Notes: generated by a model from the sequence alone, not told the origin. A stretch of 26,526 nucleotides of DNA from CAZEJK01 sp964512045 (GCA_964512045.1 CAZEJK010000051.1:1-26526); one strand, 5' to 3'; positions 6,279 to 14,961 are shown, counted from the first letter of the stretch. A program made the numbers and translations.

Positions 6279-8818
6279 AGGTCGGCTGTCGACCCTTCGA
6301 TGGACCCGTTGTCCGGCTCGTCCTCCTCACCCAGCTCCTCCGAGATGGTGTCGAGATCCTCGTCTCGCTCCATCAGCCGTGCCACCGCCACGACGCGATC
6401 CGCCTCGTCCATCCTGATGAGGTGCACTCCCTGCGCTGCACGGCCTGTACGTCGGATCTCGTCCACGCTCATCCGAATGGTCATGCCGTGCTCAGTGATG
6501 AGCAAGATCTCGTCGTCGTCGTGAACGTGCCGAATACCGACGACACGCCCATTCTTGTCGGTCAGCCGGATCAGCGTGACGCCGTAGCCACCGCGACCCT
6601 GGAGACGGAACTCATCCACCGGGGTCCTCTTGCCGAATCCGTGATCGGTCACGACGAGGATGTCGCCGCCGTCCGCATGATCGAAGGTGGCGACCTGCTC
6701 GACCTGGTCTCCGGTGCGCAGGTGGATGCCGCGCACTCCCATCGAGACCCGCCCCATCGGCCGGATCTCGGTTTCCTCGAAGCGGATCGCCTTGCCGTTC
6801 CGGGTTCCGATGAACACCGTCCGCGCTCCGTTGGTGAGATGAACCGAGAGCAGGTCGTCGCCCTCCTCGATGGACACCGCGCGCAGCCCGGTGGAGCGGA
6901 TATTGGCATAGGCGGCGAGGGGCGTACGCTTGACTCGGCCCGCTCGGGTCGCGAACAGAAGAAACCACTCGTGCTCATCCGGCTCGAAGTCCCGTACTGC
7001 AATCACCGCCGACACGACCTCGTCCGGCTCGATCGGTAGCAGGTTCACCAGCGCCCGACCTCGCGCGGTGGGCGCCACCTCCGGGAGCTCGTATACCTTG
7101 CGCGCGAACACGCGCCCTGCCGAGGTGAAAAACAGCACCGTGGCATGTGTGGATGCCACGAACAGGTGCGAAACCACATCCTCGTGCTTTGAGCTCATCC
7201 CTCGTCGTCCGCGTCCTCCGCGCCGTTGCGCGCGATAGCTACTGAGGGCGCTGCGCTTGATGTACCCGCTCTCGGTGACGGTGACGGTCATCTCCTCCTC
7301 GGGGATCAAGTCCTCGACGGCAAAATCGGTGAGGTCGTCGACGATCTCCGTTCGCCGCTCATCACCGTACGTGGAGCGGATCTCCTTCAGCTCATCGACG
7401 ACGATGTCGAGCACCATCTGATCCGAGCGCAGAACCCGCTCGAGATGGTCAATGAGCGCGAGGATCTCGCGGTGCTCTGCAACGATCTTGTCGCGCTCCA
7501 ATCCGGTGAGCCGCTGCAGTCGCATGTCGAGGATCGCCTGGGCCTGGACGTCGCTGAGCTCGAACCGGGCCATCAGATCGGCCTTCGCTGCGGAGGGGTC
7601 TGCAGCCGCTCGGATACGGCGGATCACCTCATCGAGATTGTCGAGCGCGATCACCAGCCCTTCGAGGATGTGCGCTCGCTCGCGGGCGCGGGCCAGGTCG
7701 TAGCGGGTTCTTCGGACCACAATCTCCTTGCGGTGGTCGATGAAGTGGCCAAGAAGCTCGCGCAGACTGAAGACCTTCGGCTGCTTGTTCAGAATCGCCA
7801 GCAGAATGATCCCGAACGTCGTCTGCATGTTGGTGAGCTTGAAGAGGTTGTTCCGGACGACCTCGGTCACGGCATCGCGCTTCAGCTCGATGACGACCCG
7901 CATCCCTTCGCGATCGGACTCGTCGCGGAGATCGGAGATTCCTGTCAGGCGCTTGCTCTGCACGAGGCTCGCAATCTGCTCGAGCAGCTTCGCCTTGTTC
8001 ACCTGATACGGCAGCTCGCGGACGATGATCGCTCGGTGTGGACCGTCCTCCTCGATCTCGGTCCGAGCACGCAGCTGGATGATCCCGCGGCCGGTGCGAT
8101 ACGCCTCGACGATCCCTCGACGGCCGTGAATGAACCCTGCTGTGGGAAAGTCCGGTCCCGGAAGGATCGACAGCAGCTCTTCGAACGCGAGATCAGGGTT
8201 CTCGATGAGCGCGATGCAGGCATCCACCACCTCGCGCAAGCTGTGCGGTGGAACGTTGGTTGCCATGCCGACCGCGATTCCGGACGAGCCGTTCACCAGC
8301 AGGTTTGGGAACTGCGCGGGCAAGACAACGGGCTCGAGAAGCGAGCCGTCGTAGTTCTCGTCCCAGTCGACGGTGTCCTTGCCGAGGTCATCGCCCAGTA
8401 GCTCCTCGGCCAGGCGAGTGAGCCGGACCTCCGTGTACCGCATGGCGGCTGGCGCGTCGCCGTCAACGGACCCGAAGTTCCCCTGACCGTCCACCAGACG
8501 ATAGCGCATGGAGAAGTCCTGGGCCAGGCGGACTGCCGTATCGTAGATCGCCTGGTCCCCGTGTGGATGGTACTTTCCCATGACGTCACCGACGATGCGC
8601 GCCGACTTCTTGTACGGCTTGCTGGCGGTGATGCCGGTTTCCCACATGCCGTAGAGTATCCGGCGGTGCACCGGTTTCAGGCCGTCACGAACGTCCGGTA
8701 ACGCCCTCCCGATGATGACAGACATGGCGTAGTCGAGGTACGAGCGTTTGAGCTCGTCCTCGATGGACACCGGGATCAGATGTCCCGGAGATACCGAGAT
8801 ATTGCGTTCATCGTTCAT
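6275..8818 (-). CDS. gyrA: GyrA, DNA gyrase subunit A
   Basis: GyrA cuts and rejoins the DNA gate of gyrase, which introduces negative supercoils using ATP hydrolysed by GyrB. The 847-residue protein has the active-site tyrosine Y128 (AAMRYTE), the winged-helix HPHGD segment (residues 84-88), the coiled-coil tower and the six-bladed C-terminal domain. The GyrA box QRRGGRG (531-537) identifies gyrase rather than topoisomerase IV. The tail is acidic (EELGEEDEPDNGS), as in gammaproteobacterial enzymes. At the position equivalent to E. coli Ser83 there is a glutamine (Q89), which is unusual and lies in the quinolone-binding region; the Asp87 equivalent (D93) is retained. The ATG follows the gyrB stop by two bases without its own Shine-Dalgarno, so it is coupled to gyrB. 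Confidence 0.98.
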   Translation of the reverse strand: MNDERNISVSPGHLIPVSIEDELKRSYLDYAMSVIIGRALPDVRDGLKPVHRRILYGMWETGITASKPYKKSARIVGDVMGKYHPHGDQAIYDTAVRLAQDFSMRYRLVDGQGNFGSVDGDAPAAMRYTEVRLTRLAEELLGDDLGKDTVDWDENYDGSLLEPVVLPAQFPNLLVNGSSGIAVGMATNVPPHSLREVVDACIALIENPDLAFEELLSILPGPDFPTAGFIHGRRGIVEAYRTGRGIIQLRARTEIEEDGPHRAIIVRELPYQVNKAKLLEQIASLVQSKRLTGISDLRDESDREGMRVVIELKRDAVTEVVRNNLFKLTNMQTTFGIILLAILNKQPKVFSLRELLGHFIDHRKEIVVRRTRYDLARARERAHILEGLVIALDNLDEVIRRIRAAADPSAAKADLMARFELSDVQAQAILDMRLQRLTGLERDKIVAEHREILALIDHLERVLRSDQMVLDIVVDELKEIRSTYGDERRTEIVDDLTDFAVEDLIPEEEMTVTVTESGYIKRSALSSYRAQRRGGRGRRGMSSKHEDVVSHLFVASTHATVLFFTSAGRVFARKVYELPEVAPTARGRALVNLLPIEPDEVVSAVIAVRDFEPDEHEWFLLFATRAGRVKRTPLAAYANIRSTGLRAVSIEEGDDLLSVHLTNGARTVFIGTRNGKAIRFEETEIRPMGRVSMGVRGIHLRTGDQVEQVATFDHADGGDILVVTDHGFGKRTPVDEFRLQGRGGYGVTLIRLTDKNGRVVGIRHVHDDDEILLITEHGMTIRMSVDEIRRTGRAAQGVHLIRMDEADRVVAVARLMERDEDLDTISEELGEEDEPDNGSIEGSTADL

Positions 8819-8820
8819 GC

Positions 8821-11214
8821 TCAGATATCCAGATTTCTAACCTCGAGGGCGTTGTTCTCGATGAACTGGCGTCGCGACTCCACCTCATCTCCCATCAGCA
8901 CGGTGAACAGCTCGTCCGCCTCGGCGGCGTCCTCCACGGTGACCTGCACGAGCCGCCGAGTCTCCGGGTTCATCGTGGTGTCCCACAGCTGTTGCGGGTT
9001 CATCTCGCCGAGGCCCTTGTATCGCTGAATCGTCAGGCCCTTGCGGGCTACCTGGTACACGTGTGCTACCAAGAGCGGCAGGGAGGTCAGCGTGACGGAG
9101 TCCCCGTTACGGTGCAAGTCGTAGGGCCCGGAGCGAAGCGGGTCGATGTTGGGGAGCACCCGGGCGAGCTGCCGGTACTCCCAGGAACGGACGAGGTCGC
9201 GTCCAAGACGAACTCGCCATGTTCGACCGTTCGCGCTGGCTTGAGTGACCACCTCCCACTCCTCGTGCTCCTGATCATGGTGCACGGTGACGTCTGGCCA
9301 CCCATGCTCGCGAAGCTCGCTGGCAAACGCGGCGACCCCCTCTCGGTCCGACAGCGAAAGCCCCTCTCCATAGCCGAGGTCGAGGGCCATCGTGACGAGC
9401 TCGGAGGGCCATCCACGGCGCTGTAGATGATCGAGCTTGTCCAGCCAGCCCTCTGCCGTCAGGAGCGCCTGGCGGAGGTCTCGACCCTCAAGCTCGAGAC
9501 CGCTTGGTTGCACGCGGAGTCGAAAGTCATCCTCAACACGGTCCAGCAAGAACCGCGAGAGCTCGGCCTCGTCCTTCAGGTACACCTCCTGCTTGCGGCG
9601 GGATACCTTGTACAGCGGAGGCTGCGCGATGTAGAGGTGCCCTCGTTCGACCACATCACCCATCTGGCGGTAAAAGAACGTGAGCAGCAGCGTTCGGATA
9701 TGTGAGCCGTCGACATCCGCATCGGTCATGATGATGATTCGGTGGTACCGCAGACGGGTGACGTCGAACTCGTCGGCTCCGATCCCGGTGCCGAGGCACT
9801 GGATGATCGTACGGATCTCCTGACTGGACAACATCTTGTCGAATCGAGCTTTCTCCACGTTGAGGATCTTCCCACGCAGCGGCAGGATGGCTTGGAACCG
9901 GCGATCGCGCCCCTGCTTCGCCGATCCTCCGGCGCTGTCACCCTCCACCAAGAACAGCTCCGCTGCTGCGGGGTCGCGCTCGGAGCAGTCGGCGAGCTTG
10001 CCTGGCAGGGATGCGCTCTCCAATGCACTCTTGCGTCGGGTGAGCTCGCGCGCCTTGCGCGCCGCGTCACGAGCTCGCGCGGCATCGAGGCACTTCGAGA
10101 CAACCGCTCGAGCCACCGCCGGGTTCTCCTCGAAGTAGCTCCCCAAGCGCGCGTTGATTACCGACTCCACCCACCCTTTGACATGGCTGGACACCAGCTT
10201 GTCCTTGGTCTGCGACGAGAACCGCGGCTCCTTGATCTTCACCGCAACGATGCCCGTCAAACCCTCGCGGACATCTTCCCCGGCGAGGTTCTCCTTGAGC
10301 CCTTTGAGCAGGTTGGCGGACGCAGCGTACTGGTTAATGGTCCGCGTGAGCGCCGACCGCATCCCGGACAGATGGGTGCCGCCGTCCAGGTTCGCGACGG
10401 TGTTGGTGAACGCGATGATGTTCTCCGAGTAGCCATCGTGCCACTGCAGGGCCACCTCGACCCGTTCCCCTTCCTCGTTCTCGTCGAGCAGGTAGATCGG
10501 GGTCGGGTGGAGATCGTTCTTCGACCGGTTGAGGTAGGCGGCAAACTCCGCTATTCCACCATCGAACCGGAACGACTGCTTCCGATCCTCGCGTTCATCG
10601 CAGAAGTTGATGGTGATCCCAGAGTTGAGAAAGGCCAGCTCTCGCAGGTGTCGAACAAGCAGATCACTCTTGTACTCGGCAACAGTGAAGATCTGGGGAT
10701 CGGCCTTGAAGGTCACCGTGGTTCCAGTGCGTCTCGTGGTTCCAACCGGCTCCAATGGGCCGGCTGGCAGACCGCGGTCAAACGACATCTCCCAAACGCG
10801 GCCCTCACGACGAATCTCGAGCTTCAGGTGCTCGGCGAGAAAGTTGACGACACTCACGCCGACGCCGTGCAGCCCGCCAGAGACCTTGTAGCTGTTGTTG
10901 TCGAACTTTCCACCAGCGTGCAGCTCCGTCATGATGACCTCGGCTGCCGACCGTCCACTCTCTTGATGTTCATCAACCGGGATGCCGCGACCGTTGTCGC
11001 TCACGGTGACCGAGTTATCGCCGTGGATCGTTACCGAGACCGTATCGCAGTACCCCGCTTGAGCCTCATCGATGGCGTTGTCGACCACCTCCCACACCAT
11101 ATGATGGAGGCCGCTGACGTCGTCGACGTCACCGATGTACATGCCCGGCCGGCGGCGAACGGCATCCCGTCCCTTGAGGACCTTGATACTCTCAGCTGTG
11201 TAGTCAGCACTCAT
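8821..11214 (-). CDS. gyrB: GyrB, DNA gyrase subunit B
   Basis: GyrB supplies the ATPase and part of the cleavage centre of gyrase. The 797-residue protein has the GHKL ATPase (catalytic E42 and N46 in WEVVDNAIDEA, D73 in DNGRG, GGLHGVGV near 113-120). The TOPRIM domain follows (E424 in EGDSAGGS, and TDADVDGSH at 497-505). After TOPRIM there is an insert of roughly 150 residues before the conserved QRYKGLGEMNPQQLW, as in Gram-negative GyrB. I chose the ATG at 11214 because it has a good Shine-Dalgarno (AGGAGA at 11220-11225) and fits the family start; the frame is open up to 11307 but that extension lies in recF. The first 11 bases overlap the end of recF. Confidence 0.98.
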   Translation of the reverse strand: MSADYTAESIKVLKGRDAVRRRPGMYIGDVDDVSGLHHMVWEVVDNAIDEAQAGYCDTVSVTIHGDNSVTVSDNGRGIPVDEHQESGRSAAEVIMTELHAGGKFDNNSYKVSGGLHGVGVSVVNFLAEHLKLEIRREGRVWEMSFDRGLPAGPLEPVGTTRRTGTTVTFKADPQIFTVAEYKSDLLVRHLRELAFLNSGITINFCDEREDRKQSFRFDGGIAEFAAYLNRSKNDLHPTPIYLLDENEEGERVEVALQWHDGYSENIIAFTNTVANLDGGTHLSGMRSALTRTINQYAASANLLKGLKENLAGEDVREGLTGIVAVKIKEPRFSSQTKDKLVSSHVKGWVESVINARLGSYFEENPAVARAVVSKCLDAARARDAARKARELTRRKSALESASLPGKLADCSERDPAAAELFLVEGDSAGGSAKQGRDRRFQAILPLRGKILNVEKARFDKMLSSQEIRTIIQCLGTGIGADEFDVTRLRYHRIIIMTDADVDGSHIRTLLLTFFYRQMGDVVERGHLYIAQPPLYKVSRRKQEVYLKDEAELSRFLLDRVEDDFRLRVQPSGLELEGRDLRQALLTAEGWLDKLDHLQRRGWPSELVTMALDLGYGEGLSLSDREGVAAFASELREHGWPDVTVHHDQEHEEWEVVTQASANGRTWRVRLGRDLVRSWEYRQLARVLPNIDPLRSGPYDLHRNGDSVTLTSLPLLVAHVYQVARKGLTIQRYKGLGEMNPQQLWDTTMNPETRRLVQVTVEDAAEADELFTVLMGDEVESRRQFIENNALEVRNLDI

Positions 11215-12343
11215 AGCATTCTCCTGAAGCCACTGCGGAGGTGCAGCGACCACGTTGCACCACGACCCGGCAAGCGCCAGGCAAGATGCTCCGCAGCATC
11301 TCACCATGGGCGCTGGACACGATCAGCTGTCGTTGACCACCAAGGTGGGACACCAGCCGGCTCAGCGCGTCGGGGTCGAGCTCTGCATCCACATCATCGA
11401 TCACAACCGGCAGGCTGTCGCCGCCTGCCGCCTCCACTGCACCGAGCAGCGCGAGGCGAAGAGCGACCGTCAGCAGCTTGATTTGGCCTGAGCTGAGGAC
11501 TCCGCGAGCAGCCCTCCCGTCGGCAAGCAGCCGCAGATCGTGGCGGTGCGGTCCGGTCCGCGTGAACCCGATCTCCCGGTCGCGCTGCCGGCTGGCGGCG
11601 TACTGGGATCGGTACACCTCCGCCAGCTCCACTCGCTCCACGTCGATGGCCCACTGCTCTGCGGCATACTCGAGCGTGATCTGAGGAGCGTCCGGCGCCG
11701 CCAGAGCAGACCAGATCTCCCGCACGTGCGGTATCAAGCTCGCCAGGCACTGCTGTCGCCTGCTCACCACTGCGCTCGCCAGCTCACCGAGCTCGGCGTC
11801 CCATGGCTCCAGCTCGCGATCCGCCCAGCCTGCAGCGAGCGCAGCGTTGCGCTGACGGAGCATCCTTCGGTACCTTCTCAATGTTTCGAGGCCCTGCGGT
11901 TGCAGCAGAAAGACACTCCGATCCAGGTACGCTCTCCGGTTCTCCGGTCCTCCAAGGACCAGCTCCCGATCCTCGCTGCTGATCGCCACCACAGGGCAGA
12001 TCCTCAAGTAGCTCGCCGCGTCTGACGCGGCACCGTCAACCTTCAATGTGCGACGTACGTGCGGTGCCAGCTCGACGGTCTGCTCGAGACCGATTCGTTG
12101 CTCCGCCCGACGGACTGTGCCCTGCAGACAGAACGCGGCTTCTCCGTGCGCCACCAGCGGGCGCACAGCCGCCGTCCGAAACGACCGCGCGTTTGCCAAC
12201 ACCACCACGGACTCCAACAGGTTCGTCTTTCCTTCTCCGTTCGCTCCGAGAACAAGGTTTGTGCCAGGGGCCCACTGCACTGGTTGGTCGTCGAGGTTGC
12301 GAAAGCCGCGAGCCCTCGTCTCCTCCAGCTCCACTCGTCTCAC
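11204..12343 (-). CDS. recF: RecF, SMC-like ATPase for single-strand gap repair
   Basis: RecF, with RecO and RecR, helps load RecA at single-strand gaps and stalled forks. The 379-residue protein shows Walker A GANGEGKTN (about 33-41), the following ANARSFR motif, the ABC-type signature LSSGQIKLL and the Walker B region LPVVIDDVDAELD. It starts with GTG overlapping the dnaN stop as GTGA and ends inside the gyrB start, so dnaN-recF-gyrB is a tightly coupled unit. Length and motif order are normal for the family. Confidence 0.96.
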   Translation of the reverse strand: MRRVELEETRARGFRNLDDQPVQWAPGTNLVLGANGEGKTNLLESVVVLANARSFRTAAVRPLVAHGEAAFCLQGTVRRAEQRIGLEQTVELAPHVRRTLKVDGAASDAASYLRICPVVAISSEDRELVLGGPENRRAYLDRSVFLLQPQGLETLRRYRRMLRQRNAALAAGWADRELEPWDAELGELASAVVSRRQQCLASLIPHVREIWSALAAPDAPQITLEYAAEQWAIDVERVELAEVYRSQYAASRQRDREIGFTRTGPHRHDLRLLADGRAARGVLSSGQIKLLTVALRLALLGAVEAAGGDSLPVVIDDVDAELDPDALSRLVSHLGGQRQLIVSSAHGEMLRSILPGACRVVVQRGRCTSAVASGECYEC

Positions 12344-13443
12344 ACCCGCATTGGCATCACGACGTACAGGTACTCCTCGAGCCGGGGATCATCGTCAACC
12401 GGAACGAGCAGGCACTGACTGGCACTGTCCCTCAGCTGCAGCTCCACCGTCGGGCAGGTCAACACGCTGAGGACGTCGGTGAGGTACATGGCGTTCAGCG
12501 AGATCGCCACGGTCTCTCCCTGGTAGGTCATCGACAGGGTCTCCTCGGCACTGCCGAGCTCATGGCCGATGGAGCTCAACGTCAGCTCCCCGTCTGCCGA
12601 GAACACGAACCGCACTCCCCGAGCCTTCTCGTGCGCCATCAAGCTGACTCGGCGCAACGAGCCCAAGAGCTCCTGACGATCGACCCGTGCGTGGTACGGG
12701 TTGTCGCGGACAATCACCCGCTCGTACTGGGGAAACCGCAGCTCGACGACGCGCGACACCAGTGTTCGATGGCCGACGCGGAAGCCGAGATGGTTCGGGG
12801 TTGCAGCGAGAAAGACCTCCGCATCCTCAAACCGGCTGAACTCCCCAAGGAGCTTGCGAGGGAACAGCTGCTGCTCGAACGGCGGCGGGGTGTCCGGCGC
12901 CTTCGCTCGGACCACCGCCAGGCGGTGGCCATCCGTAGCCGCCACCTCGATCTCGCCTGGCAGCAGCTTGACCAACGCACCGTTCAGCTGAAACTTCGGA
13001 TCATCCTTGGTGATCGCGAACGCAACACGTTCGAAGACCAGCTGGAGCACGTCAAGCGGCAGCGAGTAGCCCGAGTCCTCCGGAGGCTCGGGAAGAGTCG
13101 GAAAATCGCTCGGATCCATCACCGCCATGCGGGAGGCGAAGCGACCGCTCGCAATCTCCACTGCATCTTCTCGCTGGGAAAGCCGGAACTGATCCTCTGG
13201 AAGATTGCGCACCAGGTCCTGAAAAACCCTGCTTTCCAAAGTAATCCTGCCGTCGTCAACAACCTCGGCAGGACACGACGTCATCACCGTCATATCGAGG
13301 TCCGTCGCAACCATCTCGAGGCGATCTGCAGAGGCCTGCGCAAGGATGCTTGTCAGGATCGGTATGGTGGTTCGACGTTCCACAACCCCTTGGAGGAGTG
13401 AAAGCTCGCTGAGTACGGAGTTTCGGTGCAGTTTCAGGTCCAT
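12340..13443 (-). CDS. dnaN: DnaN, beta sliding clamp of DNA polymerase III
   Basis: The clamp encircles DNA as a dimer and tethers polymerase III and many repair proteins. The 367 residues cover three clamp domains; visible family segments include the N-terminal LLQGVVERRTTIPILTSI, the central AATDGHRLAVV and the C-terminal LEEYLYVVMPMRV, whose VMPMR ending is typical of the partner-binding pocket. The ATG at 13443 has a Shine-Dalgarno AGGGGG (13450-13455). Both signals coincide with origin elements: the ATG lies in a DnaA-box-like 9-mer and the Shine-Dalgarno is the complement of the GC cluster beside the unwinding repeats. A TATGAT at 13491-13496 could be its -10 element. Confidence 0.97.
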   Translation of the reverse strand: MDLKLHRNSVLSELSLLQGVVERRTTIPILTSILAQASADRLEMVATDLDMTVMTSCPAEVVDDGRITLESRVFQDLVRNLPEDQFRLSQREDAVEIASGRFASRMAVMDPSDFPTLPEPPEDSGYSLPLDVLQLVFERVAFAITKDDPKFQLNGALVKLLPGEIEVAATDGHRLAVVRAKAPDTPPPFEQQLFPRKLLGEFSRFEDAEVFLAATPNHLGFRVGHRTLVSRVVELRFPQYERVIVRDNPYHARVDRQELLGSLRRVSLMAHEKARGVRFVFSADGELTLSSIGHELGSAEETLSMTYQGETVAISLNAMYLTDVLSVLTCPTVELQLRDSASQCLLVPVDDDPRLEEYLYVVMPMRV

Positions 13444-13500
13444 CCACAGCCCCCTACTAAGAGTACTAAACTACTCTCATAGGAAAAGATATCATAGATT
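13440..13500. other. Predicted oriC unwinding element (DnaA box, GC cluster, DnaA-trio-like CTA repeats, AT-rich tract)
   Basis: Read on the plus strand: a DnaA-box-like CCATCCACA (13440-13448, 7 of 9 to TTATCCACA), a GC cluster (13449-13454), then CTA triplets at 13454, 13457, 13466 and 13471. The tract 13455-13500 contains 33 A/T of 46 in an otherwise GC-rich window. This order matches the Bacillus subtilis basal unwinding system, where a DnaA box and GC cluster precede DnaA-trios (3'-GAT-5' on the other strand, that is CTA on this one). TACTAA occurs twice, nine bases apart. The identity as the melting site is inferred from this match and from the position between dnaA and dnaN. Confidence 0.72.
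13491..13496 (-). promoter_or_regulatory. Possible -10 element (TATGAT) for dnaN
   Basis: TATGAT on the minus strand, 47 bases before the dnaN ATG. No good -35 hexamer is seen 17 bases upstream. It lies in the AT-rich origin tract, where such hexamers arise easily, so confidence is low. Confidence 0.3.
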
Positions 13501-13517
13501 GACGTAGTCGTCGAGTG

Positions 13518-13662
13518 TGTGGAATCTGTGGAAAAGAACGACAACTCGTTGAGTGGAGAGAACGTCCATCGGCTATGGCCTGTGGGCGAATCTGTGGAGC
13601 GCGTGTGGAGTGATGTGAGTTTCACAGCGGACACCGTGGGTCTGTGGAAAATCGGTGGATTT
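13518..13662 (+). other. oriC DnaA-box array, all boxes in one orientation
   Basis: Seven TGTGG-type 9-mers occur, all reading TGTGGAnnn-like on the plus strand. TGTGGAAAA occurs twice (13527-13535 and 13643-13651), each one mismatch from TGTGGATAA. Weaker copies start at 13518, 13581, 13593, 13604 and 13654 (about 6 of 9). Several are spaced 11 bases apart (13593/13604 and 13643/13654), close to one helical turn. The two best boxes are 116 bases apart. No perfect TTATCCACA is present. Together with the adjacent AT-rich element this makes the dnaA-dnaN gap the likely origin. Confidence 0.75.
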
Positions 13663-13678
13663 GAACGAGCGCAGCGAT

Positions 13679-14944
13679 CTAGGAGAAGTTCTCGAGGAAC
13701 GACGTGATGGTGGAGTCGAAGTCCGGGTTGGACTGGCGGGACTTGTGGATGGTCTCCACGGCGTAGATCACGGTCGAGTGGTGCTTGCCGAAGATCTTCC
13801 CGATCTCGGGGAAGCTCATCTCCAAAACGTTGCGAATGAGATACATGGAAACCTGGCGCGGGAGAGCGATCGAACGTCGGTTGGAGCGGCCCTTGAGATC
13901 GCTCACGCGCACACCGTAATGGTGGGCGACGAACCGGATGATGTCGGCAGCCGAGGGCCGGCGCGCCTCCGGGAGAATCTCGGCGAGCGCTGAGCGGACC
14001 AGCTCGACGGTCAGTGGTTGGTTGGCGAGGTGGGCGTAGGCGAGGGTGCGGTTCAGACACCCTTCGAGCTCACGAACGTTCTTTTGGATCCTTCGGGAGA
14101 TGAAGAGCACCACGTCTTCAGGGAGATCCCAGCCGGCGGCGCGACCCTTCTCGCGCAGGATGGCACAGCGCGTCTCCAAGTCCGGTGGCTGGATGTCAGC
14201 GATCAGACCCTGCAGGAACCGGGAGCGGAGCCGTTCCTCGAGGCCCTGGATGTCAGCTGGTCGTGCGTCCGAGGTGAACACGAGCTGCCGGCCGCTGGAC
14301 TGGAGGGTGTTGAAGGTGTGAAAAAACTCCTCCTGGGTTTGCTCCTTACCTGCGAGGAACTGGATGTCGTCGAGCAGGAGGAGATCGACAGCGCGGAAGC
14401 GGCGGCGGAACTCGTCCATGCGCTTGGTGCGAATCGCGTTGATAAAGTCGTTGAGGAACTGCTCCGCTGTGATGTACAGCAGGCTGATCTGCTGGTTTTG
14501 CTGACACACGCGGTTGGCTATGGCGTGCAGCAAGTGGGTCTTGCCGAGCCCGGTGTCTCCGTAGAGAAACAGAGGGTTGTAGGCGGAGCCCGGGCGGTCG
14601 GCCACGGCCTCGGCCGCAGCGCAGGCAAACTGGTTGGACGGACCAACCACGAACCGCTCGAAGGTGAAGTCCGGCTTGGTGGCGACACGAGGAGCTACCG
14701 GACGCTCTGGTTTGGGCTCGGCCAGCCGCACAACTGTGTGGTCCCCCAGTACGGAGCGAGCGACCGACGACAGGTCGGCGTGGAGCTGATCAGCGACCCA
14801 CTGCAGCACCATAGGGTTTGCGGATGTCAGCACGAGCTCTCCGGCGGCGTGCGATGCGAGCTCGAGAGGCTCGATCCATGTGGCGTACTCGTGGTCGCCG
14901 AGGAGCTCTCGCAGGTGCGGTTGGAGGCGCTGCCAGTCGTCCAT
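13679..14944 (-). CDS. dnaA: DnaA, chromosomal replication initiator
   Basis: DnaA binds the origin boxes, forms an ATP-dependent filament and opens oriC. With the ATG at 14944 the protein has 421 residues: domain I (about 1-72), a very short linker (about 75-92), the AAA+ domain with Walker A GDTGLGKT (129-136) and Walker B LLLLDD (188-193), and the C-terminal DNA-binding domain. The helix-turn-helix signature, usually GGRDHTTV or close to it, reads GKHHSTV (386-392): one glycine is missing and the aspartate is replaced by histidine. The frame is open to 15076, with another ATG at 14965; neither has a Shine-Dalgarno. I prefer 14944 because MDDWQRL aligns with family N-termini and a TATTCT lies between the two ATGs. 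Translated away from rpmH. Confidence 0.96.
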   Translation of the reverse strand: MDDWQRLQPHLRELLGDHEYATWIEPLELASHAAGELVLTSANPMVLQWVADQLHADLSSVARSVLGDHTVVRLAEPKPERPVAPRVATKPDFTFERFVVGPSNQFACAAAEAVADRPGSAYNPLFLYGDTGLGKTHLLHAIANRVCQQNQQISLLYITAEQFLNDFINAIRTKRMDEFRRRFRAVDLLLLDDIQFLAGKEQTQEEFFHTFNTLQSSGRQLVFTSDARPADIQGLEERLRSRFLQGLIADIQPPDLETRCAILREKGRAAGWDLPEDVVLFISRRIQKNVRELEGCLNRTLAYAHLANQPLTVELVRSALAEILPEARRPSAADIIRFVAHHYGVRVSDLKGRSNRRSIALPRQVSMYLIRNVLEMSFPEIGKIFGKHHSTVIYAVETIHKSRQSNPDFDSTITSFLENFS

Positions 14945-14955
14945 AGCAATGGAAG

Positions 14956-14961
14956 AGAATA
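14956..14961 (-). promoter_or_regulatory. Possible -10 element (TATTCT) for dnaA
   Basis: TATTCT on the minus strand ends 11 bases before the ATG at 14944, which would give a leader of only about five bases. No -35 hexamer is recognisable. If real, it rules out the upstream ATG at 14965 as the main start. Confidence 0.3.

Noticed and set aside
9056..9066. CACGTG in gyrB as a third parS site.
   Set aside because: The flanking bases (TGGTA on the left, TGCTA on the right) miss the parS arms at several fixed positions.
9742..11481. Long plus-strand open frame of 579 codons opposite gyrB.
   Set aside because: Antisense shadow of a highly conserved gene; its composition is what the complement of gyrB would give.
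11722..11732. CACGTG in recF as a parS site.
   Set aside because: Only the six central bases fit; the arms do not.
12046..13401. Plus-strand open frame of 451 codons opposite recF and dnaN.
   Set aside because: Covers two firmly identified genes on the minus strand and has no start signals or recognisable domain.
13499..13527. Possible plus-strand promoter in oriC (TTGACG, 17 bases, GAATCT).
   Set aside because: The -10 hexamer lacks the first T, and it would transcribe antisense to dnaA; the match is explained by the AT-rich origin and DnaA boxes.
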